Shown: piece by piece, positions 9,401 to 18,070 of the stretch
How positions within the stretch are numbered: position 1 is the stretch's first letter
Layout: the number at the start of each line of letters is the position of its first letter
Assembly (NCBI GenBank): GCA_963971305.1
Contig: OZ020311.1
Span: 5,022,001-5,086,000 of the forward strand
DNA length: 64,000 bases
Reading direction: 5' to 3'
From: Arcuatula senhousia
Taxonomy: Eukaryota; Mollusca; Bivalvia; Mytilida; Mytilidae
The notes under the pieces: generated by a model
Database searches by the model: none
The model's input: only the letters and a program-made list of their open reading frames with translations
What the model was told of the DNA's origin: nothing
Translations under genes and position numbers: made by a program

Positions 9401-10702
9401 CTAATAATTAACTTCTTTAAATCTCCCATCTTCAAAATTAATTTGTGCATCTTGTATAACAAACAGATAAACATTTATTGATTTGTCTGCTCCTGAAGTT
9501 TTGGTTATTTGTATGGTAACGCCTTCAGAAGTGTTTTCGATTCTTCTGCCCGAACCGTGTAATGCGTTATCATCCGTTGAACGTAAATCTAGCCACAATG
9601 CATAATTAGTCGTTAAATATTTTTCCAATGTTGTATATGATAAATTTAGATTTTTTGCAATCAGGTTTGTTTCTTTATCCCTTTTTGAATTCAAACCAAA
9701 GAATTTATTTATTTCATCCCACTGTTGATAAGATTTCATTCCTTGACTATAAAGTTGATTTGGAACCCCTTCAATTGTCATTTCTACTTTTGTTATGTTA
9801 GGATTATAAAAAGTTTCAGTGCTTGTCCTATCAGGATCTTCAAAAAGCATTAAAATTCCTTTCATGCTTCTGGCCGGAACATTTAAATTAATATTCCACA
9901 ATGTATCGGATTTGTTTTTGGTTATTTTTCTATGTCTCAGTATTCTATCGTACAAAATAACCATCTTACCGTCAACTTGTTGCCTTATCTGTCTTGCCAA
10001 TTCAGCATCAGTAACCATATCAAATTCCAAACAAATGTTTTTGACTTTATAACTTGCAGATGCATCCGACGATTTGATAACATCACCATAACTATTAAAT
10101 GTAAGTTCATATTCAAGTCTATCACCAAGACCCGCTTGATAAAAAGGCATATGAGTTTCTAAAAGTTCAAAATCAAGCGGGATACAAAATCTTGAACCAT
10201 ATGCAGTTGCAATTGCCTCATCTCCCACGTCTGACCCTTTATCATCTGCACCAACCCTATGTTTTAACATGTTTGCCTCACCGATACCTTGATATGCCAT
10301 ATTTACACGTTCAGATGCAGATTTCCATAAATCAGTATAACAATAATAGATGTCACTATCATCAATTGACATAATTTCATTTCCGCTAATACGAATTGTT
10401 GTTTTTTTAACTATTGCCCTTCCTATGTTCTGATATATAGTTGCATTGTCGTCTGTGGATTGGATTTCTATTTCGAATGCTAATCTAGTTGTTCCGGGAA
10501 CAATAACATCATTGTTGCCTAGATTTGGGAATCTCACTAATAACTGTTGATTTTGATCAATAGTTGAAGGATTATTGGTTATCACCACACTTTGGCGAAT
10601 ACCTTTTACACCGCGGGGTTCTCTTGTTTTTCTGTAGGGATTTAATTTGTTTCCATATGTCGACTTTTTTAAAGGGAAAAATTTGTTATAAAAACAATTC
10701 AA
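9401..10702 (-). CDS. Probable double-jelly-roll major capsid protein
   Basis: 433 residues and uninterrupted, the largest intact frame of the element. It is beta-rich, with blocks such as VRFPNLGNNDVIVPGTTRLAF, RISGNEIMSIDDSDIYY, GDRLEYELTFNSYGD and NVPARSMKGILMLFEDP, which I recognise from capsid proteins of cnidarian and molluscan Polinton/adintovirus elements. Its position next to the ATPase is the usual order. Oddity: the frame opens at a TTG (10,702) just after a stop, and no in-frame ATG occurs for about 100 codons; it overlaps the end of the upstream gene by 17 bp. The real start may use a non-ATG codon, splicing, or have been lost by an indel in an A6 run near 10,668. The jelly-roll fold itself is inferred, not visible by motif. 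Confidence 0.8.
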   Translation of the reverse strand: MNCFYNKFFPLKKSTYGNKLNPYRKTREPRGVKGIRQSVVITNNPSTIDQNQQLLVRFPNLGNNDVIVPGTTRLAFEIEIQSTDDNATIYQNIGRAIVKKTTIRISGNEIMSIDDSDIYYCYTDLWKSASERVNMAYQGIGEANMLKHRVGADDKGSDVGDEAIATAYGSRFCIPLDFELLETHMPFYQAGLGDRLEYELTFNSYGDVIKSSDASASYKVKNICLEFDMVTDAELARQIRQQVDGKMVILYDRILRHRKITKNKSDTLWNINLNVPARSMKGILMLFEDPDRTSTETFYNPNITKVEMTIEGVPNQLYSQGMKSYQQWDEINKFFGLNSKRDKETNLIAKNLNLSYTTLEKYLTTNYALWLDLRSTDDNALHGSGRRIENTSEGVTIQITKTSGADKSINVYLFVIQDAQINFEDGRFKEVNY

Positions 10703-11201
10703 TTATCAATGATAATACAATGTCTACACTTGATGCATTTTCCCATGGGACTGACAAAGCATCCGATATTAATGGTTTAGCGTCAATAACAAAATTTATT
10801 GCATCTCCAGCTTCAACTTTTAAAGGGATGTAAAATGTTTCAAAATTACCATAAATATTTGCATCATAATTCAGTTTATATTTCAACGAATCATTAACAT
10901 TTATGGTAATGTATATAGAATCCGCGGTTGGTGCGGAATTTCTTGCACTCATTCCTATAATCTGACCTGGAAAGTTCATTATATATTCAACTTCACTTCC
11001 ATTTTCACCAAAACCAATTTTTCGACTTTTGCCAACATCCCCCTTATATGCAGTATTAATACTTATTATTTTTCTATCTGGTATATTTTGAACTTTTTCA
11101 TATAAAATAGTATTATTGAGATTCATTATTTTCATTGAATTCTTAATATCATTCAATTCTGATTCGGGAAATTTTTTTTTATTAAAACCAAATATACTCA
11201 T
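10686..11201 (-). CDS. Candidate minor capsid/vertex protein, paralogue A
   Basis: 171 residues, intact. It begins MSIFGFNKKK and ends VLSLIIELFL, the same ends as its neighbour at 11,292-11,783. The middle is beta-rich with PGQIIGMSARN and KLNYDANIYGNFETFYIPL. Single-domain size, beta-richness and location directly upstream of the major capsid gene suggest a minor capsid or penton-type protein; this is inference. Its 3' end overlaps the capsid frame by 17 bp. Confidence 0.65.
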   Translation of the reverse strand: MSIFGFNKKKFPESELNDIKNSMKIMNLNNTILYEKVQNIPDRKIISINTAYKGDVGKSRKIGFGENGSEVEYIMNFPGQIIGMSARNSAPTADSIYITINVNDSLKYKLNYDANIYGNFETFYIPLKVEAGDAINFVIDAKPLISDALSVPWENASSVDIVLSLIIELFL

Positions 11202-11232
11202 TTTACCGAAATTTTTAAGGATTAAATTTAGC

Positions 11233-11261
11233 GAGCGAACCTCTTTAAAAACAATGATTAT
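11233..11261 (+). repeat. 29-bp motif, copy 2 (inverted relative to copy 1)
   Basis: Reads GAGCGAACCTCTTTAAAAACAATGATTAT on the plus strand, differing from copy 1 (7,383-7,410, minus) by one substitution and one A. It lies in the 90-bp gap between the two paralogous genes, next to a small hairpin ACCC-TTC-GGGT at about 11,271. Confidence 0.55.
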
Positions 11262-11291
11262 TTGTAAGACCCTTCGGGTTAGCGGTCCCCT

Positions 11292-11783
11292 TTATAAAAA
11301 TAATTCAATTGTTAATGATAATACAATATTCATATTTATTTTTTCCACATTTTTGGAATGTGGATTTAATATAAACATCATCGAAGCTCCTTCCTCAAAA
11401 ATTAATTCCCTACTAAATGTCTTCCATAAACCATGAGGACCTTCATCATATTTTAAAAAAAGCTTTTTAACACCTTTAATATATACCCAAATTTCAATTG
11501 GATCGTGAAATCCATCGTTCATCGCACTTATTCCTATAATTTGCCCGGGAAAAGGCATAACAAATTCTATTGGATGTCCATTTTTTCCAAATCCAATTAC
11601 TTTTCCTGATTGTGTAATTTCCCCCTCAAATGTAGTATCAATATTTATTATACTTTTTTTATTTAAAACATTATCAACTTTTTTATCTAAAAAATAATTA
11701 TTAAGTCTTATTGCTTTAATTAAAGTGTTAATATTCTTTAATTCCATTTCTGAAATTTTTTTATTAAAACCAAATATACTCAT
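11292..11783 (-). CDS. Candidate minor capsid/vertex protein, paralogue B
   Basis: About 163 residues from ATG 11,783, chosen over an upstream Met at 11,804 because it matches the MSIFGFNKK start of paralogue A and forms an ATGA overlap with the stop of the gene before it. It shares with A the start, GFGKNG/GFGENG, PGQIIGISAMN/PGQIIGMSARN, and the VLSLTIELFL end, so the two arose by tandem duplication. The middle parts are strongly diverged. Same tentative role as A. Confidence 0.65.
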   Translation of the reverse strand: MSIFGFNKKISEMELKNINTLIKAIRLNNYFLDKKVDNVLNKKSIINIDTTFEGEITQSGKVIGFGKNGHPIEFVMPFPGQIIGISAMNDGFHDPIEIWVYIKGVKKLFLKYDEGPHGLWKTFSRELIFEEGASMMFILNPHSKNVEKINMNIVLSLTIELFL

Positions 11784-12403
11784 TTTATAAGCTCCAAAAT
11801 GCAAACCACAGGTAATTTATTATTTATTTTATTATTATTCTCGTCTCTAATTTCTAATTTTAATTCTGTTATAACATCATTTACTAAATATTTATATTCA
11901 GGATTTTCAAATCTAACTGTTATTACATCCCCAAACTCTTTATTTTCGACAGGAATAACCGTTAATAAAGTACTAGGCTTTCTATCAAAATAATTATGAG
12001 AAGTACTTACTTGCTCCAAATGTAAATACAATGATTTGTGAATAGCAAAATCTATGGGTTTATTTCCTATGTGCGTTTGATTGGCTTCAAATATTTGTTT
12101 ATGTCTGAATCCCAACATTTGTTTCAATCCTTTACTTATTTTTAAATCAGTTGGTGTTGTCAATGATGCAAACCCATTTGTTTCATTTACTTCTATTGTA
12201 GTATTCGCTTTTTGAAAATCATCTTTAAGTTTTTGAAACCCATAATATTCATCTGTGATTTTTATGGTTTTTCTCTCTTCAACTTTTCGTATTTGTTCAT
12301 CTAAAACATTATAACAACCTAAATTATATGTTATGGATTTTAAACCGATTTGTTTATTTCCATTTCTATTATCAATGCCTTCACTTAGATTTATTATATT
12401 ATT
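11780..12403 (-). pseudogene. Polinton protein gene cut by a nested element
   Basis: The open minus-strand frame ends at 11,780 and stays open, with no stop, up to the edge of the inserted element at 12,404, about 208 codons. The apparent start near 12,163 is only a TTG and sequence on both sides looks equally coding, so the gene was longer. Polinton sequence resumes at 13,445 and holds an in-frame ATG at 13,468-13,470, only 15 bp from the divergent start at 13,486. The insertion therefore seems to have split the gene close to its 5' end. The protein has an acidic and basic helical N-part and a beta-rich C-part (VTVRFENPEYKYLVNDVI). Function unknown; a virion component is plausible from position. 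Confidence 0.6.
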
Positions 12404-12521
12404 AAGTCGCCCAAAACAAAGTTTGGGAGACTTATTGTTTTTGCACCGTTTCTTATTATTATTATTATTATTAAGTCGCCCAAAACAAAGTTTGGGAGAC
12501 TTATTGTTTTTGCACCGTTTC

Positions 12522-12554
<33 letters not shown>

Positions 12555-13444
12555 TTCTGATTCTTTATCGTAAAGTTGTCCTCCCTAATACAAGAAAACG
12601 GTCAAAGGAAATTGAATAACACTTGTGAGATTGGATAGTGGGTCACTCAAAGTTGTGTAATGCACTTTTAAAATTTTCAACATGGCCGCCGTTTCAAAAT
12701 GGCGGCCATCGGAAAAAGTGGGCGGAAATTTTTTTTTCATCGGATCGTCTTGAAAATTGGTCATCTGGGTAAAGCGGGTATGCTGAACTCAAATCTGCGA
12801 CCGGATTTGGAATCCGACTTACGGTTTCAAAATGGCGGCCATTTTACTACACCCGCCCCCTAAAAACGTCAACTTTGTCCGATTTCAACAAAATTTGATA
12901 TCTAGACTTATTTTGATGCACTGATTTGAATGGAACTCTATCCAAGGCGATTTTGGGCGACTTGTGTGTTGGCATCCCAACACAATTATACCTAGTTATT
13001 CTTCTGATTCTTTATCGTAAAGCTGTCCTCCCTAATACAAGAAAACGGTTCAAGGAAATTGAATAACACTTGTTGGATTGGATAGTGGGTCACTCATAGG
13101 CGTGTAATCATGTTTTGAAATTTTCAAGATGGCCGCCGTTTCAAAATGGCGGCCGTCGGAAAAAGTGGGCGGAAAATTTTTTTTCATCGGATCGTCTTGA
13201 AAATTTGTCATCTGGGTAAAGCGGGTATGCTGAATTCAAATCTGCGACCAGATTTGAAATCCGACTTCCGGTTTCAAAATGGCGGCCATTTTACTACACC
13301 CGCCCCCTTTAAAATGTGAACTTTGTCCGATTTCAATGAAATTTGATTTCTATACATATTTTATTGTACTAAATGGGAAGAAAAGGTATCCAAGGCGATT
13401 TTGGGCGACTTGTGTGTTGGCATCCCAACACAAATTATAGCTAG
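12404..13444. mobile_element. Helentron-type non-autonomous element (HINE-like)
   Basis: The left end begins AAGTCGCCCAAAA (12,404), itself part of a hairpin with GTTTGGGAGACTT. The inverse TTTTGGGCGACTT occurs subterminally at 12,951 and 13,399. A 69-bp head unit is present twice (12,404 and 12,473), each ending in an ATT microsatellite. A core of about 448 bp is tandemly repeated (12,551-12,997 and 12,998-13,446). Each core ends in a hairpin TGTTGG-CAT-CCCAACA and then CTAG-TT. Subterminal inverted repeats, microsatellite, tandem core, 3' hairpin and T/T target without duplication fit Helentron-associated non-autonomous elements, known from bivalves. No protein is encoded. It lies inside a Polinton gene. 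Confidence 0.6.
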
Positions 13445-13485
13445 TTAATATTTGATATAGTGTGATACATTTTTTAAGATAAAAA

Positions 13486-14689
13486 ATGACTAAAATAACA
13501 GAAGAATTTAAATATAATCCCAATGCAGAGCATGACACTCGTCCAAATAATAAGGTAAAGAAAAGTTTGAATCTTATCAAACAAACAATATTTGTTAATC
13601 AAAAAGATAGCTTTGAAGTCATTTTCCCTGATTTATTTAAAAATTATCAAAATCCAACAATACACACCAACGAACCATGGAATACATGGATTCATTCCTC
13701 ATTTGATTGGTGGCAATGTCAGCTAAACTTTGCCGTCTGGTGTGCCACTGCAGGATGTGGGGGTTTCTTTTGTTGATCATATTCAAAATACTAAAAATCT
13801 TACAAAGTCAGTTTATATGTTTCATTTGTATTATTGTACTGCAAGAATCTTAAAAGAACTTAAATCCCCTTTACCAAGTGACTCGGCATTTTGTTATTAC
13901 AAAAACCCATATTCTAAAGCTGCTTATGAACGATTATGTAATGAGTTTAATGTTTCTCCAAGAACAGATTGGAGACAAAAAATGGAAAAAGCATGGCAAG
14001 GATTGGGATACTTTACCCAGCATTATAAACCAAGTGGAGAATATAGATATCATCACAAAAGTGAAGGACCTTTTTTTAATGTTATGGATAAATTATATCA
14101 TTCACAGAATATAAGTATGGCTTGGACAACATTTATACCAAACAAATCAAAGGGTTTCACAAAAGCCGGAATAGAACGTATCAATGAAAGTATTAGAACT
14201 TATGTATGGGCTTTATTAGGAGCGCAATCTCAAACAAAGGTAGAAATATTAAAAGTAGGAACAGGATTTGATGCTCAAAAACAATTCTTAGCAAATGTGC
14301 AAGATGTTATTAACAGTCCTATCGATTTGCCCACTCAGATATCAAATTATCAAAATGTTTTAAAATACGCAAGAAGTAAAGTTGATTACGCTTATGGACT
14401 TGGTTTATACATGTCTCCCAGCGATATGGTTTTACAAATTGGTACTATTGTTGGTTTTAATAATAAAATTGTAATTGCAACAGAAAACCAAACGCTCGGC
14501 TTGAACGACGATTTGAATAATAAAAATTTTGATTCTGTTGATTCTAACCCAAAAAAGTCAGAACCAAAAATACCGGAACCAATAAAAATAAAACAAGTTC
14601 AAATACATGATGATCACGAAGATCATAAAAAGGCAATAATATTTGGAAGTATTGTATTGGGTATTACAGCGCTTAATTTATTTTCTTAA
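13486..14689 (+). CDS. Large conserved Polinton protein of unknown function (one frameshift)
   Basis: About 400 residues from ATG 13,486, with a frame change in a G5 run at 13,759-13,763. The N-part contains FDWWQCQLNFAVWC and the longer second part has WRQKMEKAWQGLGYF, FFNVMDKLYHS, SIRTYVWALLGAQSQTK, GTGFDAQKQFLANV and SKVDYAYGLGLYMSPSDM. The C-terminus has a Pro/Lys-rich linker and a terminal hydrophobic helix (AIIFGSIVLGITALNLF), so it is probably membrane-anchored. I recognise the protein as a recurrent partner of this element type in marine invertebrates, but no fold or activity is known to me. It is the only large plus-strand gene right of the polymerase, and it converges on the next gene with a 12-bp overlap. 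Confidence 0.7.
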
Positions 14690-15747
14690 ATATTCCCTAG
14701 CGGCGGTATATAATAGACCAACAACCAAAACAAGCAAAGCCCATAAGTTGTTTGCAAACCAATTTACTACGCCTTTTGTTGTGGACAATAACCAAGCTAC
14801 GATTGAACCTATAATACCTGGTAATGCAGCTCCTAATTTTCCTGCATGAAAAGATAATAGTTTTCCAAGATTTTTTAATTGTTTCTTTATCCATTCTTGT
14901 ACACCGCCTTTCGATGGCGTTGGGGAGGGGAAGTAGATCCACCAGTAAATGTTTCGACAATAACACCGATAATCATTCCAAAAGCGGTTAAGATACTAAC
15001 CAGGGTGAAGCCTTGTTCTCTAAATATAGTCCTTATTCTTTCGCCCAATGTTTTGTCTTCGTTTAATACTTTACGTATTGTCTCTTTGATTCTATTTACC
15101 TGACTACGTAATTTTTCTTTATTGATATTAATTACTTCTAGTCTTGAACTTCTCTCATATTCCAAATCTCTAATTCTACTATTTATTCTTTTTATTTGGA
15201 ATTCGTCATTGTCGTCTTTGGCTTGTTCTAATTTGGTATTTTCTTTTGCTATCTCTTTATTTGTTTCGTTTAGTTTTGCTAATTCGTTTGCAATCTCTTC
15301 TTTTACTGTGGTCATTGCGCTGATTACGCCATCCATCTCTCTTTTTGTCATGTCTGTTTGTGTTTCTTCATTTATAAAAGATATTCCGTGTTCATCAAAT
15401 AAAGTTTCTATTTCTTTCACAAATGTTTCTGCATTACTTGCGGTTTCCAAAAGTTCTTGTCCTTCTTGTTGCGTGGTTATTTCTTGTAATGGAATATTTT
15501 CTATGGTATTATTAAGTTCACGAATTGGTCCTTTATTTAACATTCTTTGAAACTCTGTTCTACCTTCTCTTATTCTATCAGATATTTTAAAATCATCTAC
15601 ACCTAAAACATCTCTGATAAAATTAATGCCATGTTGTCTTTGAAGGGTGTTTAATTTATAAAATTTTAACAAACCGTTTTGGTAATATGTTAATGCAATA
15701 TCATTACCTAATTCATCTTTTACATATAACATTAGTCTTCCGCCCAT
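14678..15747 (-). CDS. Coiled-coil membrane protein of the Polinton (one frameshift)
   Basis: Starts MGGRLMLYVKDELGND at 15,747. Residues about 110-230 form a long charged coiled coil (EIANELAKLNETNKEIAKEN and following). A hydrophobic segment LVSILTAFGMIIGVIVETF comes next, then a Gly/Ser/Pro linker. Near 14,922-14,930 (two G4 runs on the plus strand) the frame shifts. The continuing frame encodes a basic amphipathic stretch, then LPGIIGSIVAWLL and LWALLVLVVGLLYTAA, stopping at 14,678. The shorter frame ends at 14,887. With three hydrophobic helices and a coiled coil it could act in membrane penetration or as a vertex-linked fibre; both are guesses from architecture. Confidence 0.68.
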
Positions 15748-15771
15748 ATCTTCCCTAACAAAAAAACCTTC

Positions 15772-16002
15772 TTAATTGCGCATAGTTTCACTATTTTCTT
15801 CATAAAATCTTTTCATCATTTTTCTTGTAATTTCTTTTTCACGATTTTTAGCATCATTTTCTGATAAATTTCTTAAGACTTCAATATAATTATTTATAGA
15901 GTTTTGAAACTCTCTGTTGTCTTGAAAAGATGTTTCTTCTTCTTCTTCATTATAATCATCTTCAAATGCGGGGTTATCAAACTCAAAACCTCCTTCGGCC
16001 AT
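15772..16002 (-). CDS. Small acidic Polinton protein
   Basis: 76 residues, intact, from MAEGGFEFDNPAFEDD. A strongly acidic Glu-rich tract (residues 15-25) is followed by a helical basic segment (NREKEITRKMMKRFYEENSE). It is placed 24 bp upstream of the coiled-coil gene and is the outermost gene found on the right. Function unknown. Sequence just upstream (16,003-16,025) is AT-rich with TATATACTATG-like motifs before the LINE remnant begins. Confidence 0.6.
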   Translation of the reverse strand: MAEGGFEFDNPAFEDDYNEEEEETSFQDNREFQNSINNYIEVLRNLSENDAKNREKEITRKMMKRFYEENSETMRN

Positions 16003-16024
16003 ATATTATTTTTAAAATATATAC

Positions 16025-16945
16025 TATGTGTTCATAAGAAAAGTGTTAACTTTGCAGTACTGTCAGAAGCGGGAAGGTTTCCATTGTTTTATGATATTGT
16101 GAAGTCTATTATAAGATATTGGTACAGACTAGAAAATTTGTCATCTGATTTTTTACTACTTAAAGTTAACAATTACTTTTCTTGGTGTACATTTGCTGAC
16201 AAATTAAGAAATTATCTGGGAATAACTTCTGATATGGCCTTATTCAACAATTTCAAATTTAACAAATGTATTGAAAAATTGCTTAGAGAAAAACTTTTAG
16301 AAAACTGGTATGATTTAAGAACCAAGAATATTGATGGGAAACTTTGTACTTATTTTAAAGTTAAAGATCATTTTGGATTTGAAAATTATTTAAAGTCAAT
16401 TAATAATTTAAACCAAAGAAAAGCTCTTTGTAAATTTAGAATCTCAGCACATAGACTGCAAATAGAATTAGGAAGATATCAAAATGTTCCAAGAGAAGAA
16501 AGATATTGTAAAAATTGTTCTTTAAATGAGGTTGAAGATGAGGTTCATTTTTTATGCAGATGTACAAAAAATGATTCTAAAAGGGACAGTTTATTTGAAC
16601 TTGTTTATAGAAAATTTCCAAATTTTAAGAATCTTGATAATGATAACAAGCTAATTTTTCTTCTAAGCAATGAAGACCCTCAAATACTGTCAGCCACTGC
16701 CAAATTCATCACAGATTGTTCTAACTAAGAAGTTATGAGTTGTATTTTGCTGTACCCAGTCAATTTCTTTTTATTCACATTGTCATGTTATAATCTATAA
16801 TTGTTGATTGTTAATGTAACTGTGTTGTATCTTCAAATCATGCTCTTTCATCTCATAAATGTAAAATTCCACTTGCTCCATGTGGGCTCCTGATTTGGAA
16901 AATAAAAATATGTTATGTGTTATGTTATATTGTAAAATAAATAAA
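16025..16945 (+). mobile_element. 5'-truncated non-LTR retrotransposon (LINE) remnant
   Basis: Starts mid-protein just outside the last Polinton gene and ends in an A-rich tail (AAATAAATAAAAATAAATA, 16,925-16,945) after about 190 bp of 3' untranslated sequence. The 5' junction is placed by where the coding pattern begins and is approximate. A candidate short duplication AAATATA flanks it but is too AT-rich to trust. Confidence 0.6.
16032..16728 (+). pseudogene. C-terminal end of a LINE polyprotein
   Basis: About 230 codons with no stop. The tail has the arrangement common at the C-terminus of LINE reverse transcriptases: CKFRISAHRLQIELGRY, then CKNC, then EDEVHFLCRC, a CxxC...HxxxC zinc-like motif. 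The N-terminal endonuclease and most of the reverse transcriptase are missing. The frame runs on a little upstream of 16,032, but that part is antisense to the Polinton acidic-protein gene. Confidence 0.6.
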
Positions 16946-16949
16946 AATA

Positions 16950-17520
16950 AATATAGCGGGTCATCTGACAGTTTTAATCCAATAAAGTATTTTGTAGAGC
17001 TTAAGATAAGCTGAAGGTTTAAGCAAGTAACAGCTTTTCATCTGCAATAGATTTAATTCTATAAAACATTAAAAAAACACGAAAAAAAACCACTGACGCT
17101 ATTTTTGACCTTTGAAGGACCACAATTTCTATAAGGGATCATCTGACAAATTCGACTCAAGGGAGACTTTTGTAGATCCTAGTGAGCTGACGGTTAGAAC
17201 AAGCATCTTTAATAGTTTTCATTCTATAGGGCAAAAACATGAAAAAAAACTCTAATTTTTACCTTTAAAAAGCAATTGTCTTATAAGGAATCAGCTGACA
17301 ACATCGATCTTATGGGGACTGTTATAAAGCTTAATGAGCTGAAGGTTTAACCGAGCAACGACTTATATCTTCATTCAATGGGGCAAAAACATGAAACAAC
17401 GTGATTTATTACCTTTTAAGGGCTATAACCCCAATCAGGGGTCAACTGACAGCTTCGATCCAATGGAAACTTATGTAGAACTTTATACATTCTTCGGATA
17501 TTCCCCATCTGCTTTATTTT
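16950..17520. repeat. Degenerate ~150-180 bp tandem repeat
   Basis: Four diverged units begin near 16,957, 17,137, 17,288 and 17,436 with variants of GGGTCATCTGACAGCTTCGA, followed by GAGCTGAAGGTTTAA-like and GGGCAAAAACATGAAA-like blocks. Related sequence recurs in intron 9 of the host gene near 32,918 and 33,068. No coding potential. Confidence 0.6.
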
Positions 17521-17574
17521 CTGAGTTATAAGCCATTTTAAATGATTTTACCATATGTTCTAATTTTCACGTTT

Positions 17575-18070
17575 TCATTGAATAACAAATACCAAAACGC
17601 GTGTATAAACGGTTAATTTTGATATGCTATATATCGATATTTCAAGGAGTAACCTCTCATCAGTAGCATTTGAATCAAAACATTGGAAGGTCAAATTCCA
17701 AAACTGTTGAAAACGAAAAGTACTCAAAACCAAAACGTTCGAACAAGGAAACCAAATCCAGCACCGAGGATATCGAACATGTGCATTACAAGGAAAGAAA
17801 CCTGGTGTTTTAAACAACTCTGAATGTAAAAATCGGAAATTTCAGCGACAAAAACATTAGAAATTTTATGGTAAATCGTGTCAGACAAGTCTGACGACCG
17901 GGCTTGTGATTACCCTCGGGGACCTCTGGTCCACCAGCAGCGGTTATCGCCCAGTGGTTTCAAAATAACAAATACAAAAACGCGTGTATAAACGGTTAAT
18001 TTTGATATGCTATATATCGATATTTCAAGGAGTAACATCTCTTCAGTAGCATTTAAATCAAGAAGATCGT
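17575..18070. repeat. Interspersed repeat with internal ~90-bp direct duplication
   Basis: A segment of about 90 bp (AACGCGTGTATAAACGGTTA through TCAAGGAGTAAC) occurs at 17,597 and again near 17,982 with few differences. Between them, CCCTCGGGGACCTCTGGTCC and GTCAGACAAGTCTGACGACC are the reverse complement of sequence at 41,400-41,470, so the whole is one family inserted twice in opposite orientation. Confidence 0.6.

Larger units (their letters stand above)
2357..16002. mobile_element. Polinton/Maverick (adintovirus-like) element, ends not found
   Basis: One contiguous block combines a retroviral-type integrase, a protein-primed family B polymerase, a packaging ATPase, a probable double-jelly-roll major capsid protein and about ten accessory proteins in tight, often overlapping order on both strands. 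That gene set defines Polinton/Maverick and adintovirus-type elements. An adenovirus-like cysteine protease, common in Polintons, is not seen. No terminal inverted repeats are visible between 1,750-2,350 and 16,003-18,100, so the ends may be lost. The block is interrupted by a nested element at 12,404-13,444 and several genes carry frame breaks. Confidence 0.88.

Noticed and set aside
9819..10374. Plus-strand frames inside the capsid gene
   Set aside because: Antisense shadows of the conserved minus-strand protein.
14697..14966. Minus-strand frame with Cys-rich translation
   Set aside because: Another frame of the same strand there encodes the plausible membrane tail of the coiled-coil protein.
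2240..16060. Short TTCTTATGAA similarity between the two sides of the element as terminal inverted repeats
   Set aside because: Only 10 bp, AT-rich and not extended; chance is likely.
16025..16950. AAATATA as a target duplication of the LINE
   Set aside because: Too short and too AT-rich to separate from chance, and the 5' junction is not sharply defined.
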